Part shown: positions 8,615 to 17,163 of the stretch, in pieces
How positions within the stretch are numbered: the stretch's first letter is position 1
How the letters are laid out: every line of letters begins with the position of its first letter
Program-made: the position numbers and the translations under genes
Notes under the pieces: model-generated
The model's database searches: none
What the model saw: the letters and a program-made list of their open reading frames with translations, nothing else
Told to the model about the DNA's origin: nothing
DNA from: Microbulbifer aggregans
Lineage (GTDB): Bacteria > Pseudomonadota > Gammaproteobacteria > Pseudomonadales > Cellvibrionaceae
DNA length: 64,000 nucleotides
Direction of reading: 5' to 3'
Assembly: GCF_001750105.1 (NCBI RefSeq)
Contig: NZ_CP014143.1
Location: 1,116,001 to 1,180,000, forward strand

Positions 8615-9142
8615 ATGAAGAAGTGGCTGTTGCCCTTTTGCCTGTGGCTCGCGGCCTGCACCGGTTTGCCAGAGAATGTCGAGCCCGTGCAGGGGTTTGA
8701 GCTGAATCGCTATCTGGGGAAGTGGTACGAGATCGCGCGACTCGATCACTCCTTCGAGCGCGGGATGAGCCATGTCACCGCCCAGTACAGTCTCAATGAT
8801 GACGGCTCGGTAAAGGTGGTGAATCGGGGTTACTTGGTGGAAGACGGCAAGTGGAAGGAAGCCGTAGGCCGGGCGAAATTTGCCGGTGACCCGGGCACCG
8901 GCCACCTGGAGGTGTCTTTCTTCGGGCCCTTTTACGCTTCCTACGTGGTGGTGGCGCTGGATGAGAATTATCGCCACGCGATGGTGACTGGCTACAATCG
9001 CGACTACCTGTGGCTGCTGTCCCGCGAGCCAACAATTCCCGGGGCAGAACTCAAGCCGTTACTGCAAAAGGCGCGCGAGCTGGGTTACGACACTGACCGG
9101 CTGATCTTCGTTGATCACCGAGGCGAGCCGTCCGGAGATTAG
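8615..9142 (+). CDS. blc: Outer-membrane lipocalin (Blc-like)
   Basis: A 175-residue bacterial lipocalin. The ATG at 8615 is preceded by AGGAG and opens a signal peptide with lipobox LAAC (Cys about 15), so the protein is lipid-anchored, probably to the outer membrane. The lipocalin signature GKWYEIARLDHSFERG follows directly, with the conserved Gly-x-Trp near residue 37. The downstream strands include FFGPFYASYVVV and the YLWLLSR motif. Blc-type proteins bind fatty acids or lysophospholipids and are linked to envelope stress. It converges with the leftward block ending at 9188; no terminator is evident in the 45-bp gap. Confidence 0.93.
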   Translation: MKKWLLPFCLWLAACTGLPENVEPVQGFELNRYLGKWYEIARLDHSFERGMSHVTAQYSLNDDGSVKVVNRGYLVEDGKWKEAVGRAKFAGDPGTGHLEVSFFGPFYASYVVVALDENYRHAMVTGYNRDYLWLLSREPTIPGAELKPLLQKARELGYDTDRLIFVDHRGEPSGD

Positions 9143-9187
9143 GGTTCAGGCTATCCCCCGGCGGATTCAATGCGGCCGCTGTTGGCG

Positions 9188-10936
9188 TCAGCGTTTAAGT
9201 TTCCGCTCCCCCCACCAGCTGATTGCCAGCAGGCAGGTCAGTAGCAGCCCCAGCCAGTGGCGGGGCAGGGGCCGGGCCGGTGCGGGTGAGTCGGGGGAGG
9301 GCCCCAGCCTCGCGGTGGCCATCTGTTTTGTCGCTTCCGCTTTCAGCGAACGTTGCCAGGCTGGCCAGGCATCGGCCGCGAAGACATACAGGCTGAAAGG
9401 TGCCACGCCTTTCTCGTTTATCCCCTCAAGTCGGTACCAGCCATGCTCGCGTGGCCAGTAGGCGTAACAGCCTTGAGCGGCCGGCGTCCCCTCGAGACGG
9501 TGTTCGCCGTCGACCGCAGACAGTGTCGGAGCATTACTGGTGAACCCTCCACTACACAGGGTTACCCGGTAGCCCGCGCGGGGCATTGCCTCGCGTACTG
9601 CCACCGGCACCCCGCGCCCCAGATAGGCCAGTTGCGGCTCCAGTACCTCCTGCCAAAGGCGTGCAAACGCATCGTTGTAGCCGGCGGTAATCCAGCGATA
9701 GCTGTTGCGGAAAAATACAAACCCCAGCGCCCCATCGGTCTTCGCGCGGCCCCAGTAGAGCGCAAGCTGATCGGTACTGGCAGGGCCGATGTGGGTACCC
9801 CGCAGTAAGTGGTCAGCGGGCTGCAGTGCAGCGGGCCCGAAACCGGTGGTGCCCAGGGCCGGGGTCTCACGGTCAGCGGAGGGCACCCGCAATTCGGTGA
9901 CGGCGCCACGCTCGAGCAGCATGCCGTTTGCGCGGGCATAGTCGATGAAGCTGTCTGGTGTCTCGTCGCCCACCAGCCATAAGATCGATTCCCTTTGCTG
10001 CAATTGTTCTCGCTGGCGCGGTTTCAGTTGCGGCCACAGCTGGCTGTCGAGGATCAGCAGATCAAAATCATTGGCGGGGTCCAATGGGGCGCGACTGCCG
10101 CCGTCGAACCCGTTCAGATTCCGGGTGCGTTCGATCCCGGGAGCCAGTCGGGTCACGACCCTGGCCGGGACACCGGATTCCCGCAGCCAGCGGGACAGGG
10201 CGGCGGACTCGAAACCCGGCCGGGCCAGCCACAGCAATATCCTGGGTTGCTCGTGCCGATCCACCTGCACCGGCACAGGTTCACGCCATGCCGTCTGGCC
10301 CTCTCCCAGCTGCACCTGGTATTCCCAGCGCCCGGCCAGTCGTGGTGTATCTGCCAGTTTGATGCTTTTGACGCTACTGGCAGTGCCGGCGGTAGTCCCG
10401 ACAGTGGTTTCCGCTACCACGGTGTCGAAGGGATTGAGCAGCTTCACCGGGGTACCTGCGGGCAGTTCGGCGGGCAAGGACAGCTGCAGGGAAAGCTCCT
10501 GGCCCAGGGTTAACCGCTGTGACCAGCGCGGCAGCCAGCCATCGTCCGCGGCGACTGCGGGATCAGTGTTTTCCCTCGCCAGTCGCACCGGTGGAAGCGT
10601 TATGAGTTGTTCCCGGTACAAGCCAGTGCCACTCACCGCCAGTGCCGGCAGTGCGGCAAGTTCACCATCTACGAGCGCCGGTATGATCGCCTGGCGCGCG
10701 CCCCCCGTTGCCGGGGGCAAGTCATTGCTGGCAGCCAGGCGTTCACTATCCAGTACCGCGGCGCTGGGCGCGGGTAGGAGTTGCGGTGGCTCAACCAGCA
10801 GCCACGCGCTCAGCCAGATAGCGAGCTGCAGCAGTGCGGCAGCGGCGCGCCGGTGGGGCGAAGTACGACGTCGGGCGACCAGAATGAGTGATAACAGGGC
10901 GCCGGTGATACAGGTTGCGGTGATCCACCAGCTCAT
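9188..10936 (-). CDS. Large membrane protein, last gene of the MoxR/BatA-type block
   Basis: A 582-residue protein with two membrane helices at the N-terminus (residues 1-55), a long presumed extracytoplasmic part and a C-terminal helix near 560-578 followed by a basic tail. This layout is shared with the BatA-like protein upstream. The middle (about 230-420) resembles a degenerate GATase1/VWA-like region such as those in MoxR operons. No catalytic motif is visible. Its ATG overlaps the stop of the DUF4175 gene by 3 bp (ATGA), so translation is coupled. It probably belongs to the same envelope complex; the function is unknown. Confidence 0.75.
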   Translation of the reverse strand: MSWWITATCITGALLSLILVARRRTSPHRRAAAALLQLAIWLSAWLLVEPPQLLPAPSAAVLDSERLAASNDLPPATGGARQAIIPALVDGELAALPALAVSGTGLYREQLITLPPVRLARENTDPAVAADDGWLPRWSQRLTLGQELSLQLSLPAELPAGTPVKLLNPFDTVVAETTVGTTAGTASSVKSIKLADTPRLAGRWEYQVQLGEGQTAWREPVPVQVDRHEQPRILLWLARPGFESAALSRWLRESGVPARVVTRLAPGIERTRNLNGFDGGSRAPLDPANDFDLLILDSQLWPQLKPRQREQLQQRESILWLVGDETPDSFIDYARANGMLLERGAVTELRVPSADRETPALGTTGFGPAALQPADHLLRGTHIGPASTDQLALYWGRAKTDGALGFVFFRNSYRWITAGYNDAFARLWQEVLEPQLAYLGRGVPVAVREAMPRAGYRVTLCSGGFTSNAPTLSAVDGEHRLEGTPAAQGCYAYWPREHGWYRLEGINEKGVAPFSLYVFAADAWPAWQRSLKAEATKQMATARLGPSPDSPAPARPLPRHWLGLLLTCLLAISWWGERKLKR

Positions 10937-13260
10937 CGCATCTCCCCGCTTTGTCCCGCTTGTCCTTTGCGCGTGTTGGCGGCACGCATCCAGTCGGTAT
11001 AGCTGCCGTTGCTATCGCCAGTGACTGGCACAGACGGCGCCGCTGTCGGGGGCGGCAACAGTTGGTAGAGCTGGGCCTGCAGTTGCCGTCGGCACTGGAT
11101 ACACGCCGGGTCCTGACGGAACCGACGCAGGGCCTTACTGATTTCCAGATGTTCCCCTGGGAGTTGCGGAGCGGACTGCTGTGCAGCTTGTAGCAATGCC
11201 GGCAGGTCGGCGAGGTCTTCCTCGGTTGGGGTATCGCCGGCCAGCAGGCTGCGCAGGATGGATTCGAGCCTGGTGCGGTCAGGGGCGTCGAAACTGGCTG
11301 CAACCTGTGGTGGTGTTACCTCGTCGCGCTCGCCGGTCAGGCGGCGCTCTTCATCAATGGGCGGGGGCTCAAAACCGACGCGTTGCAGATAAATGCGCGA
11401 CGCCTGCTGTACTTCCTTGATATACCGCAGCGCGAGATGCTGGTGGGGTAATGACGCCTGTGGTTCCACGATCGACAGCTCGCGCCAGGAACTCCACATG
11501 GCATTGAGAGCGCTGCGCAGCAGTTCCTTCGTCTGCGGATCGAACAGGGTGGCATGCTCGGAATTGTCATGCTGGTGACCCGCCGAAGCGACAATACCGG
11601 CAGCGTCGCCAAAGCGTGCGCTTTCCTGCTGCGGACCGCTACTTTCACCGGCATGTCCGTCGCTCTTGCCGCCCCCGTGCTCGTCATGGCCTGGCCCGGC
11701 ATCAGCATGTCCTTCGTCATGTCCCGGTCCGTCGCGGTGCGCCATCCCGGAGTCATCCTGTTGCTCCATGGCCGAGTCCTCCTCGCCGAGGAACTTGCCA
11801 TAGCGCATACGCAGCAGGTTCTGTTCATAGGCCAGGGATTCGGCGCGCTTGCGGAATTCGTCCGGGGAGATTTCCGGCTTGTCCGCCAGCAGCGCTTCTG
11901 TGTCGATGATCAGCTGGCGCTGGCTGCGGAAATATTCCGGCATCACCTTGATCGCCATGCCCTCGGCATCACTCAGGCCGAAGATTTCTTCCTGCTGCCA
12001 ACGCAGGATAAAGCGCTGGCTTGAGGCGACGTTGGCAGTGGGAGCGCGGTTGTCGGAGGTTTCGAGGAACCAGTAGAGCTCATCGCCGGGCTCGATCGCG
12101 AACCGCTCCACCGGTACCTGGAATTCAAAGCGCTGTCGCGATCCATCGGCGGAGACTGGTTGCAGGAGAATGCGCTCGTTGCGAAAGCGCACGTTCTCAC
12201 CGTTGCCGCTGGCCAGGGTCACCACCAGCGCGGTGTCCCCGACATGGAAGTCGTCTTCCACTGTGGCGACCACCCGCAGCGACGCATCACCGGAAGCCAA
12301 CTCGCTGTTCACTAGCGTCAGGCTATCGCGAGGCAGGCTAAAGTCGAATTGCGGCGCCCGGTCCGGGGTCACCTCGATATTGTGGATTTCCGGCAACAGC
12401 ATCTCACGACCGTTGCGGGTTACCGCCAGCTGGTAGAAGTCACTCTCTGTGAGCTGGCGCTCCAGCACCCATTGGTTAGTAGGGACTTCTCCCTGTGGAT
12501 GAAAATCGAACTCCGCATCCGCGGCCTGCATCTGCAGTTCTTCCGCCGGGTCCGAAAGGATCACCAACCACTGCGCGCGGGCATTTTCTGGCGCGCTCAC
12601 CTGCAGTGCCTGTTGCCGCTGCGGCAGGCCGGTGTACACGGGTGGCGTTACTAGAACCTGTGCGCTGCGAATGCGGATGGTATCTGGCATGTCCGCTTCA
12701 TCCGTTTGTGCCGATGCGACTGTTTCGCCCTGTCCGTCACCCGGCTTATCCATCCACTGCGCAAATATCGAAACCATCACCGGGGCCAGCAGCACTGCGA
12801 GAGACAGGATCAGAGTGAGGCGAATGGCAGGTCGCCAGCCCTGCGGTTGGAAGTGTTGCAGTGCTCCACCGGCCATCAATTGCTCCAGCGCGGTGCAGGC
12901 GCGCTGCTGCTGCAGGCGGGCGAGCGGTGGCAGCGATTCCGGAGGTTCAAGCAGCAGGGCAGTGCTGTCCTGTAATTGAGGGTAGCGGGCGTCCAGCAGC
13001 GCACATAGGGCCCGGTCGCTGGGCTGCCAGCGGCGATCAAGCCAGGCGCCCAGGCCGGTAATCAGCGCGGCCCCGACGCCGCCCCACAGGGGCCAGCCCA
13101 GCAGGCTGTAGCTTCCCAGGCCCAGCAATACCATCAGCAACGCCAGCACGATATACGGAGTCAGGCCACGCGCGCGCCACCGGCGCCGCGCACAGTGCAG
13201 CGGGGCGGGCAGGGGTGCGGGTAAAGGTGCGGAAGGGCCGTGAGCCATCGGGTTACCCAT
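10933..13260 (-). CDS. DUF4175-type membrane protein
   Basis: A 775-residue protein. The ATG at 13260 is chosen over an upstream frame extension because it has GGAGG seven bases ahead, and it overlaps the BatA-like stop. Two hydrophobic segments lie near residues 32-75 and another near 145-165. The rest is extracytoplasmic, with beta-rich repeats, then an acidic, His- and Gly-rich low-complexity stretch (about 520-560), then helices. This matches the DUF4175 family, which occurs with MoxR and DUF58 genes in proteobacteria. The role is probably structural in an envelope complex. The His/Asp-rich run may bind metal, but that is speculation. Confidence 0.78.
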   Translation of the reverse strand: MGNPMAHGPSAPLPAPLPAPLHCARRRWRARGLTPYIVLALLMVLLGLGSYSLLGWPLWGGVGAALITGLGAWLDRRWQPSDRALCALLDARYPQLQDSTALLLEPPESLPPLARLQQQRACTALEQLMAGGALQHFQPQGWRPAIRLTLILSLAVLLAPVMVSIFAQWMDKPGDGQGETVASAQTDEADMPDTIRIRSAQVLVTPPVYTGLPQRQQALQVSAPENARAQWLVILSDPAEELQMQAADAEFDFHPQGEVPTNQWVLERQLTESDFYQLAVTRNGREMLLPEIHNIEVTPDRAPQFDFSLPRDSLTLVNSELASGDASLRVVATVEDDFHVGDTALVVTLASGNGENVRFRNERILLQPVSADGSRQRFEFQVPVERFAIEPGDELYWFLETSDNRAPTANVASSQRFILRWQQEEIFGLSDAEGMAIKVMPEYFRSQRQLIIDTEALLADKPEISPDEFRKRAESLAYEQNLLRMRYGKFLGEEDSAMEQQDDSGMAHRDGPGHDEGHADAGPGHDEHGGGKSDGHAGESSGPQQESARFGDAAGIVASAGHQHDNSEHATLFDPQTKELLRSALNAMWSSWRELSIVEPQASLPHQHLALRYIKEVQQASRIYLQRVGFEPPPIDEERRLTGERDEVTPPQVAASFDAPDRTRLESILRSLLAGDTPTEEDLADLPALLQAAQQSAPQLPGEHLEISKALRRFRQDPACIQCRRQLQAQLYQLLPPPTAAPSVPVTGDSNGSYTDWMRAANTRKGQAGQSGEMR

Positions 13261-14419
13261 GGGTCTGCCTCCGCGACAATGTGAGCGCTCGCTCCGCCAG
13301 CAGTACCAGCAACAGCGCCAGCAGCAGCGGCTGCTGCAGCGGCTCACGGGAAACAGGCGTCACCTCGCTGTCGGCTACGGGTAGGCCCCGTGGTTTGCCT
13401 GCCGGCCAGCGCGGTTGCTGCGCTGCCTGAAACGGCCAGTCCTGCTGCGACCACTGTAGCCATAGCTGCTCCGGTAGCCGGGTGCGGCGGAAGAAGGCCG
13501 CGTCCTGCCAGTTGCCCCGGTAGCGCAGCCAGCTGCCGCGCCCCAGCGCTACCGCCTCGCGAGAGGGTCCGCCATCATCGGCAAGAGGCACAAAGTTGAG
13601 TGTCTCTGGGTTTGTCACCGAGCTGTCGCTCAGCAGCAGTCCACCTGCGCGTACGAATGAGAGTGCTGCCTCCGGCAGTAGGCCCGGTCGGTTGTAGAGT
13701 AGCCAGTCGAATTTCTGCGGATCCAGTAATCCCGGGTCCGACAGTAACTGCGGTTCCAGCCGGGCGGTACCGCTCTCCCCTAGCTGCTGCAGGGCCGGCG
13801 CCAGCCAGGCAGGTGCATCGCCGATGATTGCGATGGAAGGCGTGGGGGTATGATCTTCAATCGAGTCACTGCCGGTAGAGGCGGTGGTATGCCATTGCCA
13901 GTGGGGGCTGTAGCGCAGGGCGCGGTAACCGGTGGCCGTACCCGGGTCGAGCAGAATGTGTGCGCGGCGATAGCGGGGCTCTGCCGCCAGTGTGGAGAGG
14001 CTGTGCCAGCTGTCGTGTACACGGCGATCGCTATCGGCGACCGGTGTTGGCTGCGCCTGCAGCCATAGTATTTGCGCGAATGGTCCTTTCGATTCGGTAA
14101 ATGCGCCCAGTTCGCTGAGCGTCACCGCCGGGTCTACCAGTAGCAGCGGGCCGGCCTCTTCCCGCTGCTCCAGCAATGGTGTCGCCAGCAGTACGACCAG
14201 CAGCGCCAGCAGCAGTAGCCGCAGGCACAACAGCCAGGTATCACGCAGCTGCAGGCGTTTCCAGCTCTGCGGCGGGCGGCGCTGTAGCCACTGGACGGCG
14301 GCGAAGGTGATTTCCCGCGGCGCACTGCGCTGCAGCAAGTGGATCAGCAGCGGGATCAGTAATACCAGCAGCAGCCACAGCCACTGCGGGGATTGCCAGC
14401 TCCAGGGTAACCACGACAT
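13253..14419 (-). CDS. BatA-like membrane protein
   Basis: A 388-residue protein with the BatA N-terminal signature. The first helix is WQSPQWLWLLLVLLIPLLIHLL, here described by its span (residues 8-29), followed by REITFAAVQWL and a second helix near 65-83. The middle is extracytoplasmic and the C-terminal helix lies near 360-378. Unlike classic BatA, no intact VWA metal site (DxSxS) is seen. It sits between DUF58 (18-bp gap) and DUF4175 (8-bp overlap). MoxR-DUF58-BatA proteins are thought to assemble or chaperone envelope complexes. Confidence 0.82.
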   Translation of the reverse strand: MSWLPWSWQSPQWLWLLLVLLIPLLIHLLQRSAPREITFAAVQWLQRRPPQSWKRLQLRDTWLLCLRLLLLALLVVLLATPLLEQREEAGPLLLVDPAVTLSELGAFTESKGPFAQILWLQAQPTPVADSDRRVHDSWHSLSTLAAEPRYRRAHILLDPGTATGYRALRYSPHWQWHTTASTGSDSIEDHTPTPSIAIIGDAPAWLAPALQQLGESGTARLEPQLLSDPGLLDPQKFDWLLYNRPGLLPEAALSFVRAGGLLLSDSSVTNPETLNFVPLADDGGPSREAVALGRGSWLRYRGNWQDAAFFRRTRLPEQLWLQWSQQDWPFQAAQQPRWPAGKPRGLPVADSEVTPVSREPLQQPLLLALLLVLLAERALTLSRRQTHG

Positions 14420-14436
14420 CTCAGCTGTTCCCCATA

Positions 14437-15339
14437 TCAGGCAATCCGCGAGTGCAGGTGGACGAAGCGTTGCAGGCCATCCGTCAGCGGGCGCTCGATC
14501 TGTACGCTGGTGAGCGGGCTCTGACGCCCGGCGAAGCCCGCTGCCAGGGACTGCTGTGCCCGGGTGAATGCCTCCAGGTACTGCGCTCGCTGGCTGTGCG
14601 CATCCACTTCCCGCAGCCGCGAACCGGCAGCGCCGGACTCAGGATCACGCACCCGCAATTCGCCGCTGAACGGGAAGGTTTCTTCCGCTTCCACCAGTAG
14701 CTGCAGGGGTAGGCAGGGGCGGCCGGCAGCATGCAGCCGCACGGCGAAATCACTGATTTCCTGTCCGCGCTCGAAAAAGTCGCTGACCAGCACCACCTGG
14801 CAGTTGGTGTCGAACTGGGACCAGAGTGGTTGCAGTTCAGCCGCACCCGGCCAGTGGCCCGCAGCCTGGCTGCGCTGCAGTTCCAGCGCGATACGGTGGT
14901 GGTGGGCCTCCCCCTGGCCGGCAGGAACGCGACGCAGGTCCACGTCGTTCAGTACCAGCAGGGAACAGCGATCGCCCTGGGCCTGCAACAACCAGCACAG
15001 GGTGGCGATCCAGCATTTCCCGAATTGCAGTTTGGTGAGTTCCGGCACGGCAAAACTGGGCTGGGCCATGGAGGCGCTGGCGTCGAGGACAAAGCAGACA
15101 TGCATCTGGCTTTCCTGCTCGGCCTCGCGCACATAGTAGCGGTCGGAGCGCGCGAAAAGCTTCCAGTCGATATGGTTGATGGCATCGCCGGGCTGGTAGC
15201 TGCGGTACTGCTGGAATTCCAGCCCGGCGCCGCGGCGCTGGCTGTGCTGCGCACCCAGCATGACGCCCGCGGCAAGATGCCGCGATAACCATGCCAGGTC
15301 GCGGGTGCGGGCGAGCGTCAGCGGGTCCAACAGCTCCAC
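14437..15339 (-). CDS. DUF58 protein
   Basis: A 300-residue soluble protein of the DUF58 family, the usual partner of MoxR AAA+ ATPases. The family hallmark YRSYQPGDAINHIDWKLFAR-type stretch lies near residues 46-65, followed by a VWA-like metal-binding DASASM motif near 91-96 (DxSxS intact). Such proteins are believed to connect the ATPase to its membrane partners. It begins 4 bp after the MoxR stop on the same strand, so the two are co-translated. Confidence 0.9.
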   Translation of the reverse strand: MELLDPLTLARTRDLAWLSRHLAAGVMLGAQHSQRRGAGLEFQQYRSYQPGDAINHIDWKLFARSDRYYVREAEQESQMHVCFVLDASASMAQPSFAVPELTKLQFGKCWIATLCWLLQAQGDRCSLLVLNDVDLRRVPAGQGEAHHHRIALELQRSQAAGHWPGAAELQPLWSQFDTNCQVVLVSDFFERGQEISDFAVRLHAAGRPCLPLQLLVEAEETFPFSGELRVRDPESGAAGSRLREVDAHSQRAQYLEAFTRAQQSLAAGFAGRQSPLTSVQIERPLTDGLQRFVHLHSRIA

Positions 15340-15343
15340 GGGT

Positions 15344-16366
15344 TCAGTCCTGCCCCGGCTCCGGGCAGGCCCGCAGCAGTTCGTCGATCACACGCTCAAT
15401 ACCGACACCTTCAGCCTGGGCGTGGAAGCTCAGCAGGATGCGGTGGCGCAGCACTGGCAGCAGCAATGCGCGAATATCCGCGCGGGTCACCGCCAGCCGC
15501 TGATTCAGGAGCGCGCGGGCCTTGGCCGCCAAGACCAGTGCCTGGCCGGCGCGGGGCCCGGCACCCCACTGGATCCACTGGCCCAGGGATGAGTCTTTAC
15601 CCCCCTTAGAACCCGTGACGGGGCGGGAGGTACGCACCAGCCGGGCAATATAACCGTAAAGGTCGTCGCTGATATGTACCTCGCGCACCAGTCGCTGCAT
15701 CTCGATGATGGCGTGGCCGTCGAGGCAGGGTGACGGCGTTTCCGCCTCACCGCCGGTGGTGCCGCGGAGGATGGCGATTTCGTCTTCCTCGCCCGGGTAA
15801 TCGATATGGATATTGAGCAGGAAACGGTCCAGCTGCGCTTCCGGCAGGGGGTAGGTACCCGCCTGCTCGATCGGGTTTTGTGTCGCCAGCACGAAATAGG
15901 GACGCGGTAGCGCCATGGTCTCCCCGGCCATGGTCACCGCGTATTCCTGCATCGATTCCAACAGGGCCGCCTGGGTTTTCGGCGGAGTGCGGTTAATCTC
16001 GTCCGCCAGCAGGATATTGGTAAAGATGGGGCCGCGCTGGAACTTGAAGAAGCGTTTGCCGGTGCCGTGATCCTCTTCCAGGATTTCGGTACCGAGGATA
16101 TCCCCTGGCATCAGGTCAGGGGTGAACTGCACCCGCTTGAAATCCAGCTCGGTGGCTTGTGCCAGGGTTTTTACCAGCAGCGTCTTGCCCAGACCGGGTA
16201 CGCCCTCCAGCAGCGCGTGGCCGCGGGCCAGTAGGCAGATCAGCAGTTGGTCCACCACCTCCCTCTGGCCGACGATGACACGACTGATTTCGTCCCGTAG
16301 CTGGTCTAATGCCGACAGGGTTTGCTCGACGCCGCTCTCGGTTGTGGTGCGGGTTTCAGTTTCCAT
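15344..16366 (-). CDS. MoxR-family AAA+ ATPase
   Basis: A 340-residue AAA+ ATPase of the MoxR family, a cytosolic chaperone-like enzyme that activates or assembles proteins, often with VWA partners. The Walker A motif GVPGLGKT lies near residues 56-63, the Walker B LADEINR near 120-126, sensor 1 in ATQNPIEQ, and the MoxR-typical PLPEAQLDRF follows. It is followed by DUF58 (4 bp) and preceded by DUF4159 (6 bp), so it is at the core of this operon. Confidence 0.94.
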   Translation of the reverse strand: METETRTTTESGVEQTLSALDQLRDEISRVIVGQREVVDQLLICLLARGHALLEGVPGLGKTLLVKTLAQATELDFKRVQFTPDLMPGDILGTEILEEDHGTGKRFFKFQRGPIFTNILLADEINRTPPKTQAALLESMQEYAVTMAGETMALPRPYFVLATQNPIEQAGTYPLPEAQLDRFLLNIHIDYPGEEDEIAILRGTTGGEAETPSPCLDGHAIIEMQRLVREVHISDDLYGYIARLVRTSRPVTGSKGGKDSSLGQWIQWGAGPRAGQALVLAAKARALLNQRLAVTRADIRALLLPVLRHRILLSFHAQAEGVGIERVIDELLRACPEPGQD

Positions 16367-16372
16367 GTTTGT

Positions 16373-17080
16373 TCACGTGGTTAATGCGTAGATAACGATA
16401 TTGACCGCGAATTTCGTATTGTCGATCGCAAGCCAGCGTTTGTTGCGGTAGTCATAGTCCCACTCACAGCCGAAATCCTTGTTGCTGTAAAGCACCGCGA
16501 TACGACCATCGATGACAATGGCTTTTAGATAGTCATGTACCAGGTCATCCCCCCAGCCATTCAGCTCGAAGCTGGTGACCGGCAGCTCGTCGAACTCGAA
16601 AAAGCAGCGATAGAGTTCGTGATCCTCAGGTAGTTTCTGCAGGCAGCCATCGCCGAACAGTTCCACCATTTGTGCTTCAAAGGACTTGGCAAACAGGCCA
16701 TCGATATCGTGGTTGCAGTCGTCCACGAAGACGAAGCCGCCCCGGTTGACATAATCGCGGAAGTTGCGCGCCTCTGCCGCAGTAAATTCCACCAGCTTGT
16801 GCCCGGCCAGATAACAGAACGGTGCCAGCAACATGGCAGAGTCTGCCAGCGGCACGATGCGTTCCCTGGGGTCGACTTTGAGGTTGGTATATTCGATCAG
16901 CGAGTTCAGCACATTGGACGGCATGCGCTGGTCCACGTCCCAGTCGCCGGATTCGTACATCAGGCGTGTGAAATAGAAATCGTAATATTCCCCAGGCTCC
17001 GCGCGTGCACCTGCTGGCAGCGCCAGGGCGCTGCAGCTGAGCAATAGTTGGTTTAAGAAGTGCCGACGGGAAAGGGACAC
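16373..17080 (-). CDS. DUF4159 protein with twin-arginine-like signal
   Basis: A 235-residue protein of the DUF4159 family, a GATase-like fold found beside MoxR-DUF58-BatA genes. I place the start at GTG 17080, giving MSLSRRHFLNQ and then a hydrophobic segment and ARA cleavage site: a twin-arginine signal. A longer frame reaches 17158, but that would run through the terminator hairpin at 17118-17154, so the short form is preferred. Visible motifs include RGGFVFVDDCNHD near 125-137. The upstream gap means this gene probably starts its own transcription unit. Its function is unknown. Confidence 0.82.
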   Translation of the reverse strand: MSLSRRHFLNQLLLSCSALALPAGARAEPGEYYDFYFTRLMYESGDWDVDQRMPSNVLNSLIEYTNLKVDPRERIVPLADSAMLLAPFCYLAGHKLVEFTAAEARNFRDYVNRGGFVFVDDCNHDIDGLFAKSFEAQMVELFGDGCLQKLPEDHELYRCFFEFDELPVTSFELNGWGDDLVHDYLKAIVIDGRIAVLYSNKDFGCEWDYDYRNKRWLAIDNTKFAVNIVIYALTT

Positions 17081-17110
17081 GCTTACTACTCTGGAACAGC
17101 TTGTAGAGAA

Positions 17111-17154
17111 AAAGTACCGGGCAGTAGAGGCCTGCATGCAGGCCCTACTGCCCG
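17111..17154 (-). terminator. Strong terminator after the TldD/PmbA genes
   Basis: Read leftward, a 10-bp stem (17154-17145 with 17127-17118) continues after one bulged base into a 16-bp perfect palindrome (GGCCTGCA/TGCAGGCC). The transcript then reads GTACTTTTTCTC. This is a very stable rho-independent terminator placed 10 bp after the tldD-like stop, and it separates the TldD/PmbA unit from the DUF4159-MoxR unit. Confidence 0.88.
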
Positions 17155-17163
17155 TCACTGGTG

